Source: Actinomycetota bacterium (GTDB lineage: Bacteria > Actinomycetota > Humimicrobiia > Humimicrobiales > Humimicrobiaceae). From it: a DNA stretch of 7,653 nt. Below, piece by piece: positions 1 to 7,447 of the stretch. The notes under the pieces are model-generated. The model made no database searches. It worked only from the letters and a program-made list of their open reading frames with translations, and was not told where the DNA came from. The DNA lies in assembly GCA_018399435.1 (NCBI GenBank), contig JAGYOJ010000069.1, positions 1 through 7,653 on the forward strand, written 5' to 3'. Every line of letters starts with the position of its first letter. The first letter of the stretch is position 1. The position numbers were made by a program, and so were the translations under genes.

Positions 1-333
1 AAAAAGAAGCTTCAAGGCTAAGTACATGTCTATGCTTACCCTTTCATAAACGCCTGCTAATTCTAATTTTCTTTTAGTGTTTTCTGAAATATTTGAAGGG
101 CTTAGATTTTTTGTCAGGCCTGCTATTTTCCCAAGCACAGGCAATACCATTCTTTCAAAAAATGACGGTATCTTCTTTTCCTTTTTTGAATACGGCATTT
201 CATAATATGAGAGCTTGTCTATTCTTTTTTTGTCTTTTGCCTTTACAACTTTAGGAAGCCCTGCAAAAAGGATTACCAGAAATACGCTAAAAAACACTGA
301 GCCCAGCATTACATAAAAATATATATTTTGCAT
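1..333 (-). CDS. tadC: TadC, type II secretion F-family platform protein (5' part only)
   Basis: Only the first 111 codons are present; the gene continues past the left edge of the window, so the truncation is an edge effect and not a mutation. TadC pairs with TadB as the polytopic inner-membrane platform on which the TadA ATPase assembles the Flp pilus. Visible: a short N-terminus, one hydrophobic segment at about residues 8-27, a basic cytoplasmic stretch (28-55), and the motif RKLELAG at 88-94, typical of the region just before the F domain in TadB and TadC proteins. The start ATG at 333-331 follows AAAGGAG (348-342) with an 8-nt spacer, and this Shine-Dalgarno overlaps the stop codon of the tadB fusion, so the two are probably translationally coupled. 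The F domain itself is off-window; identity rests on the N-terminus, the motif and the position after tadB. Confidence 0.85.
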   Translation of the reverse strand, partial: MQNIYFYVMLGSVFFSVFLVILFAGLPKVVKAKDKKRIDKLSYYEMPYSKKEKKIPSFFERMVLPVLGKIAGLTKNLSPSNISENTKRKLELAGVYERVSIDMYLALKLLF

Positions 334-346
334 ACATTCCACTCCT

Positions 347-2296
347 TTAGTATTCAACCCTTACAATCTTTACAATCCATATAATACCTATAATCATCAG
401 GAATGCAGAAACGCCTATCATAATCCACCCCAATGTATGGTTTACAAGCAAGCTTATGTATTCCCTATTGGTTATAGTAATAAATGCGCCAACCAATATA
501 GGCAGCGAAATTAAAATAATAGCAGAAAGCCTTCCTTCTGCTGTTAATGCCTTTATCTGGCGAAGTACCGCATCCCGCTCCCTTATAGTTTTGGAGATAG
601 TTTCAAGGACCTCTACCAGATTGCCCCCTACTTCTCTTTGAATATTAACAGCCATAACTACCCATCTCAAGTGCTCGCTATCTATTCTTTTTAACATATT
701 ATTAAGAGCCTGCCTTTCTGGAAGCCCCATCCTTATCTCACTTAATACCCTCTTAAATTCATAAGACATGGGAGGATCAGTCTCTTCTACTACCATGCTT
801 ATGGACTGGTTAAAGCTATATCCTGCCTTAAGAGACCCGCTTACCAGCTGCAATGTATCCGGAAGTAGCTGGTTAAACTTTTGCAGCCTTTTTTCAGTCC
901 TGTAATTTATAATTAAAAAAGGGACAAAAATAATTATAATTTCTATTAATACTGTAAGAAAAATATTGCCAGTTAATATATATATGCCAAATGTAGATAA
1001 AATTACTAAAACTATATGGAGGGTAATAAATTCTGAAGCCCGGATACTCATGCCGGCACGCTCCAGTTTTGCTTCAAAGAATTCTATAAAACCCCTTTTA
1101 GAAGCAAGCCTTGATACAAATATTACTATCCTGTCTATAAAACCTACCCGGCCTTTCTTCTCTATAATCTCATCTTCAATGCTTTTTTCTTTATGCTTGT
1201 AACCATAAAATTCAGTTCTTTTTCTTAAAAGCTTGCTGGAGGGAAGGACCAATATAGCCAGTATATATAAAAATAAAACTGCCCCCAAAAAAATAGCTGC
1301 ATATATTATTAGTTTCACCCACCATATTTTAAAGAATTCTAAAAATGGTGAGGTTTTACTGACAACCACATCGGTAGGCTCAGGGGCATAAAAAGGATTC
1401 GAATAACTTAGGCCACCTGCTCCTAAAATGCCGGATTCTTCAACTAATAATTTCACATTAATTTTTTCAGTATTTGGCCACAGGCTAGTATAAGATACCT
1501 TATACTGGTTCCTAATCTTTTTAGAAATTTCTTTATACAAGCCTACAAGCTCAGCAGAGCTTGCTGCTACCATCAGCTCGCCATTAGTCTCATTAGATAT
1601 ATTTTGAAGGTCAGCAGGATTAAAATCATAAGATTTTAACACAACTGAATATACAACAGCTCCAGATTCTTTTGCTTTATCTACCGCATCCCCTGCTCCT
1701 AACTTGCTTACAGTATCAGTGCCATCAGAAAGCACAATTATATATCTATACCTTAAATCCTCCCTTTTGCTGAACTGGCTTGCTGCTACAATGATCCCAT
1801 CAAAAAGAGAGGTTTCGCCTTCCGCTTCCATTGAAGCTAAATCCTGCCTTAGTATTATCCTCCTGGAAGTAAAATCAGAATAAACCTTAACGTCATCAGA
1901 AAAACCTACAATTGAAAATTCATCTATAGGCCTCATCTCATCCATAAATACCGAGGCTGCCTCTTTTGCGTCTTTAATAGGGTCTTCCTTCATGCTGCCG
2001 CTTGTATCTATAACTAATACTACACCTATTGGGTCTTCAATCTGGGCTACTCTTGTAATGGATAAATTTCTTACTGGCTCCCCATTTTCTGTAACATTAA
2101 AATTGCTTTTATCCAAATCAAGGGCCCCTAGCCTTGAATCTTTTGGAAAATTTATAAAGATATTTACATCAGGGTAATTTCCAATATCTGTTTTTTTAAC
2201 AGATACTTCTTCGCTTTCCTGGGCAAAAAGCAGGCAGGGCGCTGATAATAGGGTAAGTATTATGATAGCTGGTAAAAAATATTTTAGTAATTTCAT
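347..2296 (-). CDS. tadB: VWA-TadB fusion: extracytoplasmic von Willebrand A domain joined to TadB platform protein
   Basis: This 649-aa protein joins two modules. Residues 1-25 are a Sec signal peptide (probable cleavage after A25). Residues 88-265 are a VWA domain with a complete metal-ion-dependent adhesion site: DTSGS at 97-101, T162 in GETSL, and D191 in LSDGTD. A transmembrane helix at about 326-351 follows, then a basic segment and a full-length TadB of about 300 residues, with RAG at 413-415, membrane helices near 423-441 and 445-466, the type II secretion F domain at about 475-600 (LLPDTLQLVSGSLKAGYS at 477-494), and C-terminal helices near 591-608 and 620-644. With a cleaved signal the VWA domain faces outward and the F domain the cytoplasm. 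Standalone TadB is about 300 residues; the VWA module normally sits on TadG. The start follows AGGTAGG only 2 nt upstream, and the gap to cpaF is 7 nt. The reading frame is continuous, so it is a true fusion in this sequence. Confidence 0.93.
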   Translation of the reverse strand: MKLLKYFLPAIIILTLLSAPCLLFAQESEEVSVKKTDIGNYPDVNIFINFPKDSRLGALDLDKSNFNVTENGEPVRNLSITRVAQIEDPIGVVLVIDTSGSMKEDPIKDAKEAASVFMDEMRPIDEFSIVGFSDDVKVYSDFTSRRIILRQDLASMEAEGETSLFDGIIVAASQFSKREDLRYRYIIVLSDGTDTVSKLGAGDAVDKAKESGAVVYSVVLKSYDFNPADLQNISNETNGELMVAASSAELVGLYKEISKKIRNQYKVSYTSLWPNTEKINVKLLVEESGILGAGGLSYSNPFYAPEPTDVVVSKTSPFLEFFKIWWVKLIIYAAIFLGAVLFLYILAILVLPSSKLLRKRTEFYGYKHKEKSIEDEIIEKKGRVGFIDRIVIFVSRLASKRGFIEFFEAKLERAGMSIRASEFITLHIVLVILSTFGIYILTGNIFLTVLIEIIIIFVPFLIINYRTEKRLQKFNQLLPDTLQLVSGSLKAGYSFNQSISMVVEETDPPMSYEFKRVLSEIRMGLPERQALNNMLKRIDSEHLRWVVMAVNIQREVGGNLVEVLETISKTIRERDAVLRQIKALTAEGRLSAIILISLPILVGAFITITNREYISLLVNHTLGWIMIGVSAFLMIIGIIWIVKIVRVEY

Positions 2297-2303
2297 AACC
2301 TAC

Positions 2304-3659
2304 CTAAATTTCTTTTTCAAATATTTCCGGATCTAAATCTACTCCGACATCATGCAATCTTTCTAAAAACTTAGGCCTTAATCCGGTGGATTTAATATAA
2401 CCCTTAAATTTTCCTCTTTCGTCCAAACCCATTGAAAAATCAAATAAAAATAAGTCTTGCAGAGTAATGATATCACCTTCCATGCCCTGTACTTCTGTAA
2501 TCCTTACAAATTTTCTGCTTCCATCCTTTAACCTATTAAGGTGGACAATTAGATTAATAGCTGATGCTACCTGCTCCCTTATAGCCCTAATTGGAAGGTC
2601 TACGCCAGCCATTAGCACCATTGTCTCTAGCCTTGAAAGAACATCCCTGGCTGAATTCGCATGGACAGTTGAAATGCTTCCATCATGACCAGTATTCATA
2701 GCCTGGAGCATGTCCAGGGCTTCTCCGCCCCTTACTTCACCAACTATTATCCTGTCAGGCCTCATACGCAGGGCATTTCTAACTAAATCCCTTATGGTTA
2801 CTTCTCCTTCACCTTCGATATTTGGAGGCCTTGATTCTAATCTTGCAACATGTGGCTGGTGGAGCTGGAGCTCTGCTGCATCTTCTATGCTAATTATCCT
2901 TTCATCATCAGGAATAAATGAGGATAATACATTTAAGGTTGTAGTTTTTCCAGTTCCGGTTCCGCCTGAAGAAATTATATTCAGTTTTCCCTTAACACAT
3001 GCCTCTAAAAAAGTTGCAACTTTTTTTGTACATGTGCCCATCTCTACAAGGTTTTCCATAGTAAAGGGGTCAGCCGCAAACTTCCTTATAGTCAGAAACG
3101 GCCCATTTAAGGCAAGGGGATGTATTATTACATTTACCCTTGAACCATCTGGAAGCCTTGCATCAACATAAGGGGATGATTCATCTACCCTCCTGCCTAT
3201 TTTAGATACTATTTTATCTATAATCCTTAGAAGGTGGTGTTCGTCTAAAAAGGCTTTTGTCGTCCTGTAGATTTTGCCAAATTTTTCAATATATATTTTA
3301 TTTGGGCCATTTACCATTATTTCTGTAATTTCTTTATCTTTTAAAAATTCCTCCACGGGGCCATAACCAGTAACATCATCAATAATGTCGCTTATTACCT
3401 TTTTCCTTTCATCCGTGGTTAGGGGTGTTGAATTTTCATTTAAAAAGCTCTGAGCTTCCCTCCTTACCTTTAAACGCAGCTCGGAGTCATTAATATTTTT
3501 TTTAAATATTTCATCTGATAATTTTGCAATTAGCCTAGAATGGATATCTTTTTTTACACCATCAATAAGCTTGCCCCTGGCTGAAACCTTTTTTTCTTCT
3601 TTTACGTCAAGGTCATTTTCAAAACTCTGCATCTTTTTTATTCTTTCTTGTAGCCCCAT
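2304..3659 (-). CDS. tadA: TadA/CpaF secretion ATPase of the Tad pilus
   Basis: Hexameric cytoplasmic ATPase of the GspE/VirB11 superfamily that powers extension (and, in Caulobacter, also retraction) of the Tad pilus by acting on TadB/TadC. At 451 aa it has the usual CpaF length. Motifs in order: the N-terminal domain with GYGPVEEFLKD (98-108) and EIMVNGPNKIYIEKFGK (113-129); the arginine/aspartate-rich DARLPDGSRVN (166-176); Walker A GGTGTGKT (232-239); the Asp box ISIEDAAEL (256-264); Walker B RIIVGEVRGGEA (303-314) with catalytic E308; and the His box TGHDGSISTVHA (323-334). All catalytic motifs look intact. The start ATG follows AAGGGTG 6 nt upstream, and the gap to cpaE is 15 nt. The gene is often named cpaF. 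PilB/PilT-type ATPases are excluded by the CpaF-type N-terminal domain and by the operon. Confidence 0.97.
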   Translation of the reverse strand: MGLQERIKKMQSFENDLDVKEEKKVSARGKLIDGVKKDIHSRLIAKLSDEIFKKNINDSELRLKVRREAQSFLNENSTPLTTDERKKVISDIIDDVTGYGPVEEFLKDKEITEIMVNGPNKIYIEKFGKIYRTTKAFLDEHHLLRIIDKIVSKIGRRVDESSPYVDARLPDGSRVNVIIHPLALNGPFLTIRKFAADPFTMENLVEMGTCTKKVATFLEACVKGKLNIISSGGTGTGKTTTLNVLSSFIPDDERIISIEDAAELQLHQPHVARLESRPPNIEGEGEVTIRDLVRNALRMRPDRIIVGEVRGGEALDMLQAMNTGHDGSISTVHANSARDVLSRLETMVLMAGVDLPIRAIREQVASAINLIVHLNRLKDGSRKFVRITEVQGMEGDIITLQDLFLFDFSMGLDERGKFKGYIKSTGLRPKFLERLHDVGVDLDPEIFEKEI

Positions 3660-3674
3660 TTCACATCACCCTTT

Positions 3675-4862
3675 TTAAGAAAATATCTTTTTCCTTTGTT
3701 CTTCTTTTACATTTAATAGCAGTTTTGCCAGCCTGTTAATGCTTTTGCTCACAGCTGACCTTGGCGAATCAATTATTACAGGAATTCCTTTATTCACAGT
3801 CAATGGCACTATCCTGTGGCTGGGAATAGCTATATCTATCTTCCTGTTTATGGTTTTTTCTATTTCGTCTAAGGTAATGCCTACCTTGCTTCCTGCACGG
3901 TTTAGTATTAAAAATATTTTCTCTTTTGGAAAATTTAATTGTTCCAGCACTTGAAGCGATATCTTTAAATTTTTTATGCTCGGGACATCCATGCTGGCGA
4001 CCATGCAAAGGTAGTCCACCTCATCAATTGTTGATAAAATTGTATTCGAAAAAGTGGAAGGGGTATCAAGTATGATAAAATCTGTTATCCCGGCAAGTAA
4101 TTTTAAAATTTTTATTGTATCCCTGGTACTAATTGATTCATCCTGTGAAGGATCTATAGGCGCAGGGAGCACTTTAACCCCTGAATCATGTGGGGTTAAA
4201 AAGCTTTTAAGCATATCCCCATCTAATTGGTCCATAACTGAAACTAGATCATAGACCGTATGCCTGGGATAAAGGTTTAACATTAGAGCTACATCCCCAA
4301 ATTGATAGCTTATATCAAAAAGCGCTACCTCCTTTTTGCTTTGGTTGCGCAATGCTATGGCTAAATTAACAGCAATAAATGATTTACCTGAACCACCCTT
4401 AGTGCTATATACCATAATCTTTTTCTTTTCTGCTTTACCATAATCCCCTTCTTTTTCTTCCTTCCCGGTTTTGACGGCAAAAGCATTAATAAATATGCTT
4501 TCAGCCCTTCTAATAGAATCCTTTAGTTCATCCTGCGTAAAAGGAAATTCCATAACATCATGTACGTTTAATTTAATTGCTTTTTTTAAAAGCTCTGCAG
4601 AAGTTTTATTGGTTAAAAGTATTAATTTAACTACACGCAGCTCAATGCTATAAGTTTTTAAGATGTCTTCTATATCATCCAGCTGGTAATTTGGACCTAA
4701 AAAAACAAGTACCGGAGAGTCTTCTTGGAGCAATATTTCTAAATCATTGATGCTTTTACTCTTCTGTATTATATCTAACTCTGAAATATTGCCTAAAAGG
4801 CTTGCAAGCTTTTCTATGCTATCTTCTTTCCTGTCAATTATTACTACTGGTATTTTCTTCAT
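3675..4862 (-). CDS. cpaE: TadZ/CpaE, atypical receiver plus ParA/MinD-type ATPase, pilus localisation
   Basis: TadZ/CpaE proteins position the Tad machine, often at a cell pole. Numbered from the chosen start, residues 1-125 form a receiver-like domain. D10 is kept, but the phospho-acceptor position in VLVFLGPN is G56 and the conserved lysine near MEFPF (104-108) is missing, so it should not be phosphorylated. Residues 147-385 are the ATPase: deviant Walker A TKGGSGKS (154-161), the Walker A' aspartate in ALFDISYQFGD (D183), and Walker B FIILDTPS (262-269). I chose the ATG at 4862-4860 (MKKIPVVIID) because GGGAGG lies just upstream (2-nt spacer) and the receiver fold starts at once. The upstream ATG at 4877 (overlapping the cpaB stop as TAATG) has no Shine-Dalgarno. 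A longer reading to 4955 would add an arginine-rich tail overlapping cpaB with no family resemblance. Length is 395 aa, normal for the family. Confidence 0.93.
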   Translation of the reverse strand: MKKIPVVIIDRKEDSIEKLASLLGNISELDIIQKSKSINDLEILLQEDSPVLVFLGPNYQLDDIEDILKTYSIELRVVKLILLTNKTSAELLKKAIKLNVHDVMEFPFTQDELKDSIRRAESIFINAFAVKTGKEEKEGDYGKAEKKKIMVYSTKGGSGKSFIAVNLAIALRNQSKKEVALFDISYQFGDVALMLNLYPRHTVYDLVSVMDQLDGDMLKSFLTPHDSGVKVLPAPIDPSQDESISTRDTIKILKLLAGITDFIILDTPSTFSNTILSTIDEVDYLCMVASMDVPSIKNLKISLQVLEQLNFPKEKIFLILNRAGSKVGITLDEIEKTINRKIDIAIPSHRIVPLTVNKGIPVIIDSPRSAVSKSINRLAKLLLNVKEEQRKKIFS

Positions 4863-4876
4863 AACCTCCCCATCCA

Positions 4877-5722
4877 TTAATCTAGGATATTTTTGAATGT
4901 GCTTCCTGGAGTCTCTTCTTCTTCTATTCCATCTATTGGAAGCAATGCTAGCCAAACTAAGCCCATCTCTTCAGTAAACACAATCTTTTCTGAGTCTTCG
5001 GGTGTAACTGCTAAAGTAATTGTATTAATCTCTTCAAAGGCTTCCTCTGTTTCAGTGCTTTCTAAAATCGTACCTTCCTCTTCTTCAACAGTTTTCTTGT
5101 AAACAACTCTTTCCCCAATATACAACACTTCTACATTCCACAGTAAAGTTTTAGTAATAGCTTCTGCTATGCCTGTCTCTTCCTCAAATTCTTCCAGTAT
5201 CTCTTCAGATACTGCCTCTTCCCCCAAATATTCGTCAAGCACTTCTTCTAACTCTTTTTCCTCTGTTGGCTCAAAAGTTGCAATAACATTAACATAGTCT
5301 CCTACACTAATAAGATTTGATACTCCAATTATTTCATTTACAGGTATGGAAATTGCAACCATACCATCAGGGACTACAAAAGACATGCCTATATCTTCTG
5401 GCCTTATGAATTTAGTTGTGGTTATCTGTTCGCCTTGATTTATTGGCGCTGCTACCACATACCCCTTATATTTTTCCAATGAAGTAAGCACTCCATTAGC
5501 TAAATATTTTCTGGGAATAGCTTCTTTTTTTACACTTTCTGCTGCTAGCATAGATTCAACAGTGGTTTCCTTGGGAATGTTTTCAGCTGCAACAAGCACT
5601 TCGACTTTTTCAACTTCTTCTTCTACGGTGCTCCTAATGCTATTTATATATCCTATAACTGCTATAACAGCCACTATACCCAAAATAATTGCAATAATAA
5701 GTATTACAATTCTTAGCTTCAT
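4877..5722 (-). CDS. cpaB: CpaB/RcpC, Flp pilus assembly protein with SAF domain
   Basis: CpaB/RcpC is a membrane-anchored extracytoplasmic assembly factor; in diderms it works with the secretin, and in monoderms it is kept without one. The protein has 281 aa. Visible: an N-terminal membrane anchor (residues 4-26), a SAF (antifreeze/flagellar FlgA-like) domain at about 39-103 starting VEVLVAAENIPKET, and the RcpC/CpaB domain at about 112-265 containing MVAISIPVNEIIGVSNLISVGDYVNVIATF split over residues 121-150. The RcpC domain carries a strongly acidic insertion at 151-186 and a second one at 213-231, both rich in Glu. A standard CpaB has a shorter loop here. AGGAG (5732-5728) stands 5 nt before the ATG, and the gap to the tadG-like gene is 21 nt. 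Family assignment is firm; the role of the acidic loops is unknown. Confidence 0.93.
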   Translation of the reverse strand: MKLRIVILIIAIILGIVAVIAVIGYINSIRSTVEEEVEKVEVLVAAENIPKETTVESMLAAESVKKEAIPRKYLANGVLTSLEKYKGYVVAAPINQGEQITTTKFIRPEDIGMSFVVPDGMVAISIPVNEIIGVSNLISVGDYVNVIATFEPTEEKELEEVLDEYLGEEAVSEEILEEFEEETGIAEAITKTLLWNVEVLYIGERVVYKKTVEEEEGTILESTETEEAFEEINTITLAVTPEDSEKIVFTEEMGLVWLALLPIDGIEEEETPGSTFKNILD

Positions 5723-5743
5723 GATTGCTCCTATCCAGTTTTA

Positions 5744-6715
5744 TTATTTTATAAGCCTTATAACCCTTAAACCTTCTTCTTCTACTGGAATAACTTCACC
5801 ATCAGTATTTGTTAAAGCCTTTTTTACAAATGTGCCCTTTATTTCTGCCTTACCTGGATTTTTCCCTTCGATTCCAGTTATTACAAATATTCCAAAATCT
5901 ATAATGGGTATATCCTTACCTTTGCCTCCATCAATTTCTTCAAAAGATATGACTGGAACTATAACCACCTGGGTCTCATTTCTTTTTTCCACTTCACCGC
6001 CAGGAGCAATAACCTCAAAATCATCCCAGCCGTCACCCATAACTTCAACCCTGTATTCAGTAGCATCTTTTGTTTTAGCAATATTTCCTGGCTCTGTATC
6101 TATTTCGTCTCCAATAGACAAATTTCTATCATAACCATTTATTATATAATCCCGGTAATCTGCTGCACCACTTCCTTCTAGATCCAGGCATGCAAAGTTT
6201 CCAGGCTCTTGGGGGCTAGAAAATTTTAAAGTAACTTCGTCTTCATAAGATATGCCATCAAATACTTCTTTATCAACAGACCAGGGCACGATATTTCCAA
6301 CATCCCGAGGTGTAGCAATTATTGCAGTAGCTTTTGCTGCCACAACAACTTCATCAAAACCCAATACACCCGCAAAGTAGGTTTTTTTACCTGGATTTAT
6401 AGGAGTGACTATAACTGTATCTTTTATAGCCGGATCTGTTAGGGTATTTGTAATTTCAATATTTGAAGAATCTATGGAAACTCCATGCTTTTGGGCATAA
6501 TTTATAGCAACCTGTTCTGCGCCAGCAACATCTTCAGGAAGTTCCTGTGCTCCTGCTAGGGCAGCAGAATCTGCAACAGTTTGAAGATGTCTTCTCTCTT
6601 CATAAAGCGAGCCTACATCAATAGCAAAAGCTGCCATTCCAACAAGGACAACTATCAGTATTCCTACAATTACTGCAACTTGGCCCTCTTGCTGAAAAAA
6701 TTTTTCTTTTATCAT
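5744..6715 (-). CDS. TadG-like protein (Tad/TadE-G N-terminal domain), lacking a VWA domain
   Basis: A 323-aa protein with the putative Flp-pilus-assembly TadE/G-like N-terminus: a short basic leader, hydrophobic helix 12-34, then the hallmark FAIDVGSLYEERRHLQTVAD (30-49) followed by SAALAGAQEL (50-59). The rest (about 80-323) is a beta-rich extracytoplasmic region with PWSV (144-147), NFACLDLEG (173-181), a polar loop DYRDYIINGYD (186-196) and VIVPVISFEE (251-260), a layout I associate with Gram-positive-type TadG-related proteins. No MIDAS motif (DxSxS) is present, unlike classical TadG with its C-terminal VWA. The leader has no Glu at +5 after G11, so processing by prepilin peptidase is doubtful. 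The ATG at 6715 lies 8 nt beyond the tadE stop and has no recognisable Shine-Dalgarno, suggesting translational coupling. Likely a minor subunit or assembly factor; the exact role is not known. Confidence 0.85.
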   Translation of the reverse strand: MIKEKFFQQEGQVAVIVGILIVVLVGMAAFAIDVGSLYEERRHLQTVADSAALAGAQELPEDVAGAEQVAINYAQKHGVSIDSSNIEITNTLTDPAIKDTVIVTPINPGKKTYFAGVLGFDEVVVAAKATAIIATPRDVGNIVPWSVDKEVFDGISYEDEVTLKFSSPQEPGNFACLDLEGSGAADYRDYIINGYDRNLSIGDEIDTEPGNIAKTKDATEYRVEVMGDGWDDFEVIAPGGEVEKRNETQVVIVPVISFEEIDGGKGKDIPIIDFGIFVITGIEGKNPGKAEIKGTFVKKALTNTDGEVIPVEEEGLRVIRLIK

Positions 6716-6722
6716 TTTTTAG

Positions 6723-7127
6723 TTATAATTTATTTTCTAAACGCATGGTAGCTTCACTTGTAATTTGTACAGGCCAGCTACCTACTAATGGTATGTCTAT
6801 ATTTAATATCGCACCAGTCACCTCGACTGTAACAGAATCTCCTATATTTCCATCCTGGCCAGTAAGTTTTATAGTTTCTATATTTACACTAGGAGAACTG
6901 TCTCTTACTTTCTTTTCAAAATCGTCCATATTTTCATAATCTTCTACAGCAGCAAGCCTTACTCCCTCCCTGGCTGCATGTGTTAGAGAAATCCAGTTAT
7001 TATATGCAATGCCGAATTCAATAATGCCGAAGACCAGCATAATGAGGATGGGAAGTATTATGGCAAATTCAACTGCTGCAGCGCCTTTTTGTTTTTTAAA
7101 ATTTTGAACAAACATTTTTGTATTCAT
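6723..7127 (-). CDS. tadE: TadE-like minor pseudopilin
   Basis: TadE-family proteins are pseudopilins processed by the same prepilin peptidase as Flp and needed for pilus biogenesis. The 134-aa protein starts with a basic leader ending KKQKG, followed by the cleavage and helix signature AAAVEFAIILPILIMLVFGI (16-35). Cleavage is expected after G15, with Glu at +5 (E20) as in type IV prepilin-like substrates. Residues 36-60 (IEFGIAYNNWISLTHAAREGVR, split at 57) are the usual TadE continuation with the conserved AAREGVR. The C-terminal part is a small beta-rich domain. Neither the ATG at 7127 nor the in-frame ATG at 7115 has a clear Shine-Dalgarno; the first was kept for its longer leader. A strong hairpin (7139-7166) ends 11 nt before the start, which together with the poor ribosome-binding site should keep expression below that of flp. 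Confidence 0.92.
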   Translation of the reverse strand: MNTKMFVQNFKKQKGAAAVEFAIILPILIMLVFGIIEFGIAYNNWISLTHAAREGVRLAAVEDYENMDDFEKKVRDSSPSVNIETIKLTGQDGNIGDSVTVEVTGAILNIDIPLVGSWPVQITSEATMRLENKL

Positions 7128-7138
7128 AAATGAGATTT

Positions 7139-7166
7139 AAGCACCCAGTATTTTTTCTGGGTGCTT
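7139..7166 (-). terminator. flp-tadE intergenic hairpin (attenuator or mRNA-stabilising stem)
   Basis: A perfect 10-bp stem (AAGCACCCAG with CTGGGTGCTT) encloses an 8-nt A-rich loop, 17 nt after the flp stop. On the minus strand the bases after the stem are AAATCTCATTT, so the U-tract is poor and full termination is unlikely. The plus-strand reading has TTTATTT and looks slightly more like a terminator. The most likely role is partial termination or protection of a short flp transcript from 3' decay, giving an excess of major pilin over the assembly proteins. Confidence 0.6.
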
Positions 7167-7183
7167 TATTTAATAGTAATAAT

Positions 7184-7375
7184 TTAGCTTGGCAAAGCCA
7201 ATTTAGTAGTAATGTAGTCAAAAACAACTTCTAACTGTTCCCCAAGTGCAGTAACTGCTATTATTATAGCTACTGCAATAAGTGCAACTATTAAGCCATA
7301 TTCAATAGCTGTAGCTCCCTTTTCACCATATTTTGATACAAAGAAATGTCTTAGCCAAATAATTAATGGTCCCAT
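7184..7375 (-). CDS. flp: Flp-type major prepilin of the Tad pilus
   Basis: Structural subunit of the Tad pilus, 63 aa. The leader (residues 1-20) ends KYGEKG, and the type IVb/Flp signature ATAIEYGLIVALIAVAIIIA follows at 21-40. Prepilin peptidase should cut between G20 and A21, leaving Glu at +5 (E25) and the Flp-typical Tyr at +6 (Y26). The mature pilin would be 43 residues, almost entirely a hydrophobic helix plus a short tail ending ALPS. The Shine-Dalgarno AGGGAGGTGA is near perfect with 6 nt between GGAGG and the ATG, much stronger than those of tadE and the tadG-like gene. It is the first gene of the operon, directly behind the riboswitch-terminator leader. Only one flp copy is in the window, and the peptidase gene (tadV/cpaA) is not here. 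Confidence 0.96.
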   Translation of the reverse strand: MGPLIIWLRHFFVSKYGEKGATAIEYGLIVALIAVAIIIAVTALGEQLEVVFDYITTKLALPS

Positions 7376-7419
7376 TCTTCACCTCCCTCTCAATCTTAAC
7401 AATATCTGTTTTTAGTATG

Positions 7420-7447
7420 TTTATAAAAATGCGCCTACAAGTTACAA
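7420..7447 (-). promoter_or_regulatory. possible second sigma-A-type promoter behind the leader terminator
   Basis: TTGTAA (7447-7442) and TATAAA (7425-7420) are separated by 16 nt, a fair match to the -35 and -10 elements. Transcription would start near 7412 and give a 5' leader of about 36 nt that bypasses the riboswitch. The -35 overlaps the T-tract of the terminator. AT-rich DNA makes such matches common, so this is a weak call. Confidence 0.25.

Noticed and set aside
2222..2236. Possible lipobox (LSAPC) in the signal peptide of VWA-TadB
   Set aside because: Proline at -1 does not fit the lipobox; a signal peptidase I site after A25 is more likely.
2710..3171. 153-codon open frame on the plus strand inside cpaF
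   Set aside because: It lies antisense to the conserved ATPase core and has no family features or start signal.
4863..4955. Longer N-terminus for CpaE beginning at 4955
   Set aside because: It overlaps cpaB by 79 nt, adds an arginine-rich tail unlike the family, and lacks a Shine-Dalgarno; GGGAGG before 4862 fits the internal start.
5562..6134. 190-codon open frame on the plus strand
   Set aside because: Ser/Thr/Ile-rich translation antisense to cpaB and the tadG-like gene, which have clear family motifs and ribosome-binding sites; a shadow frame.
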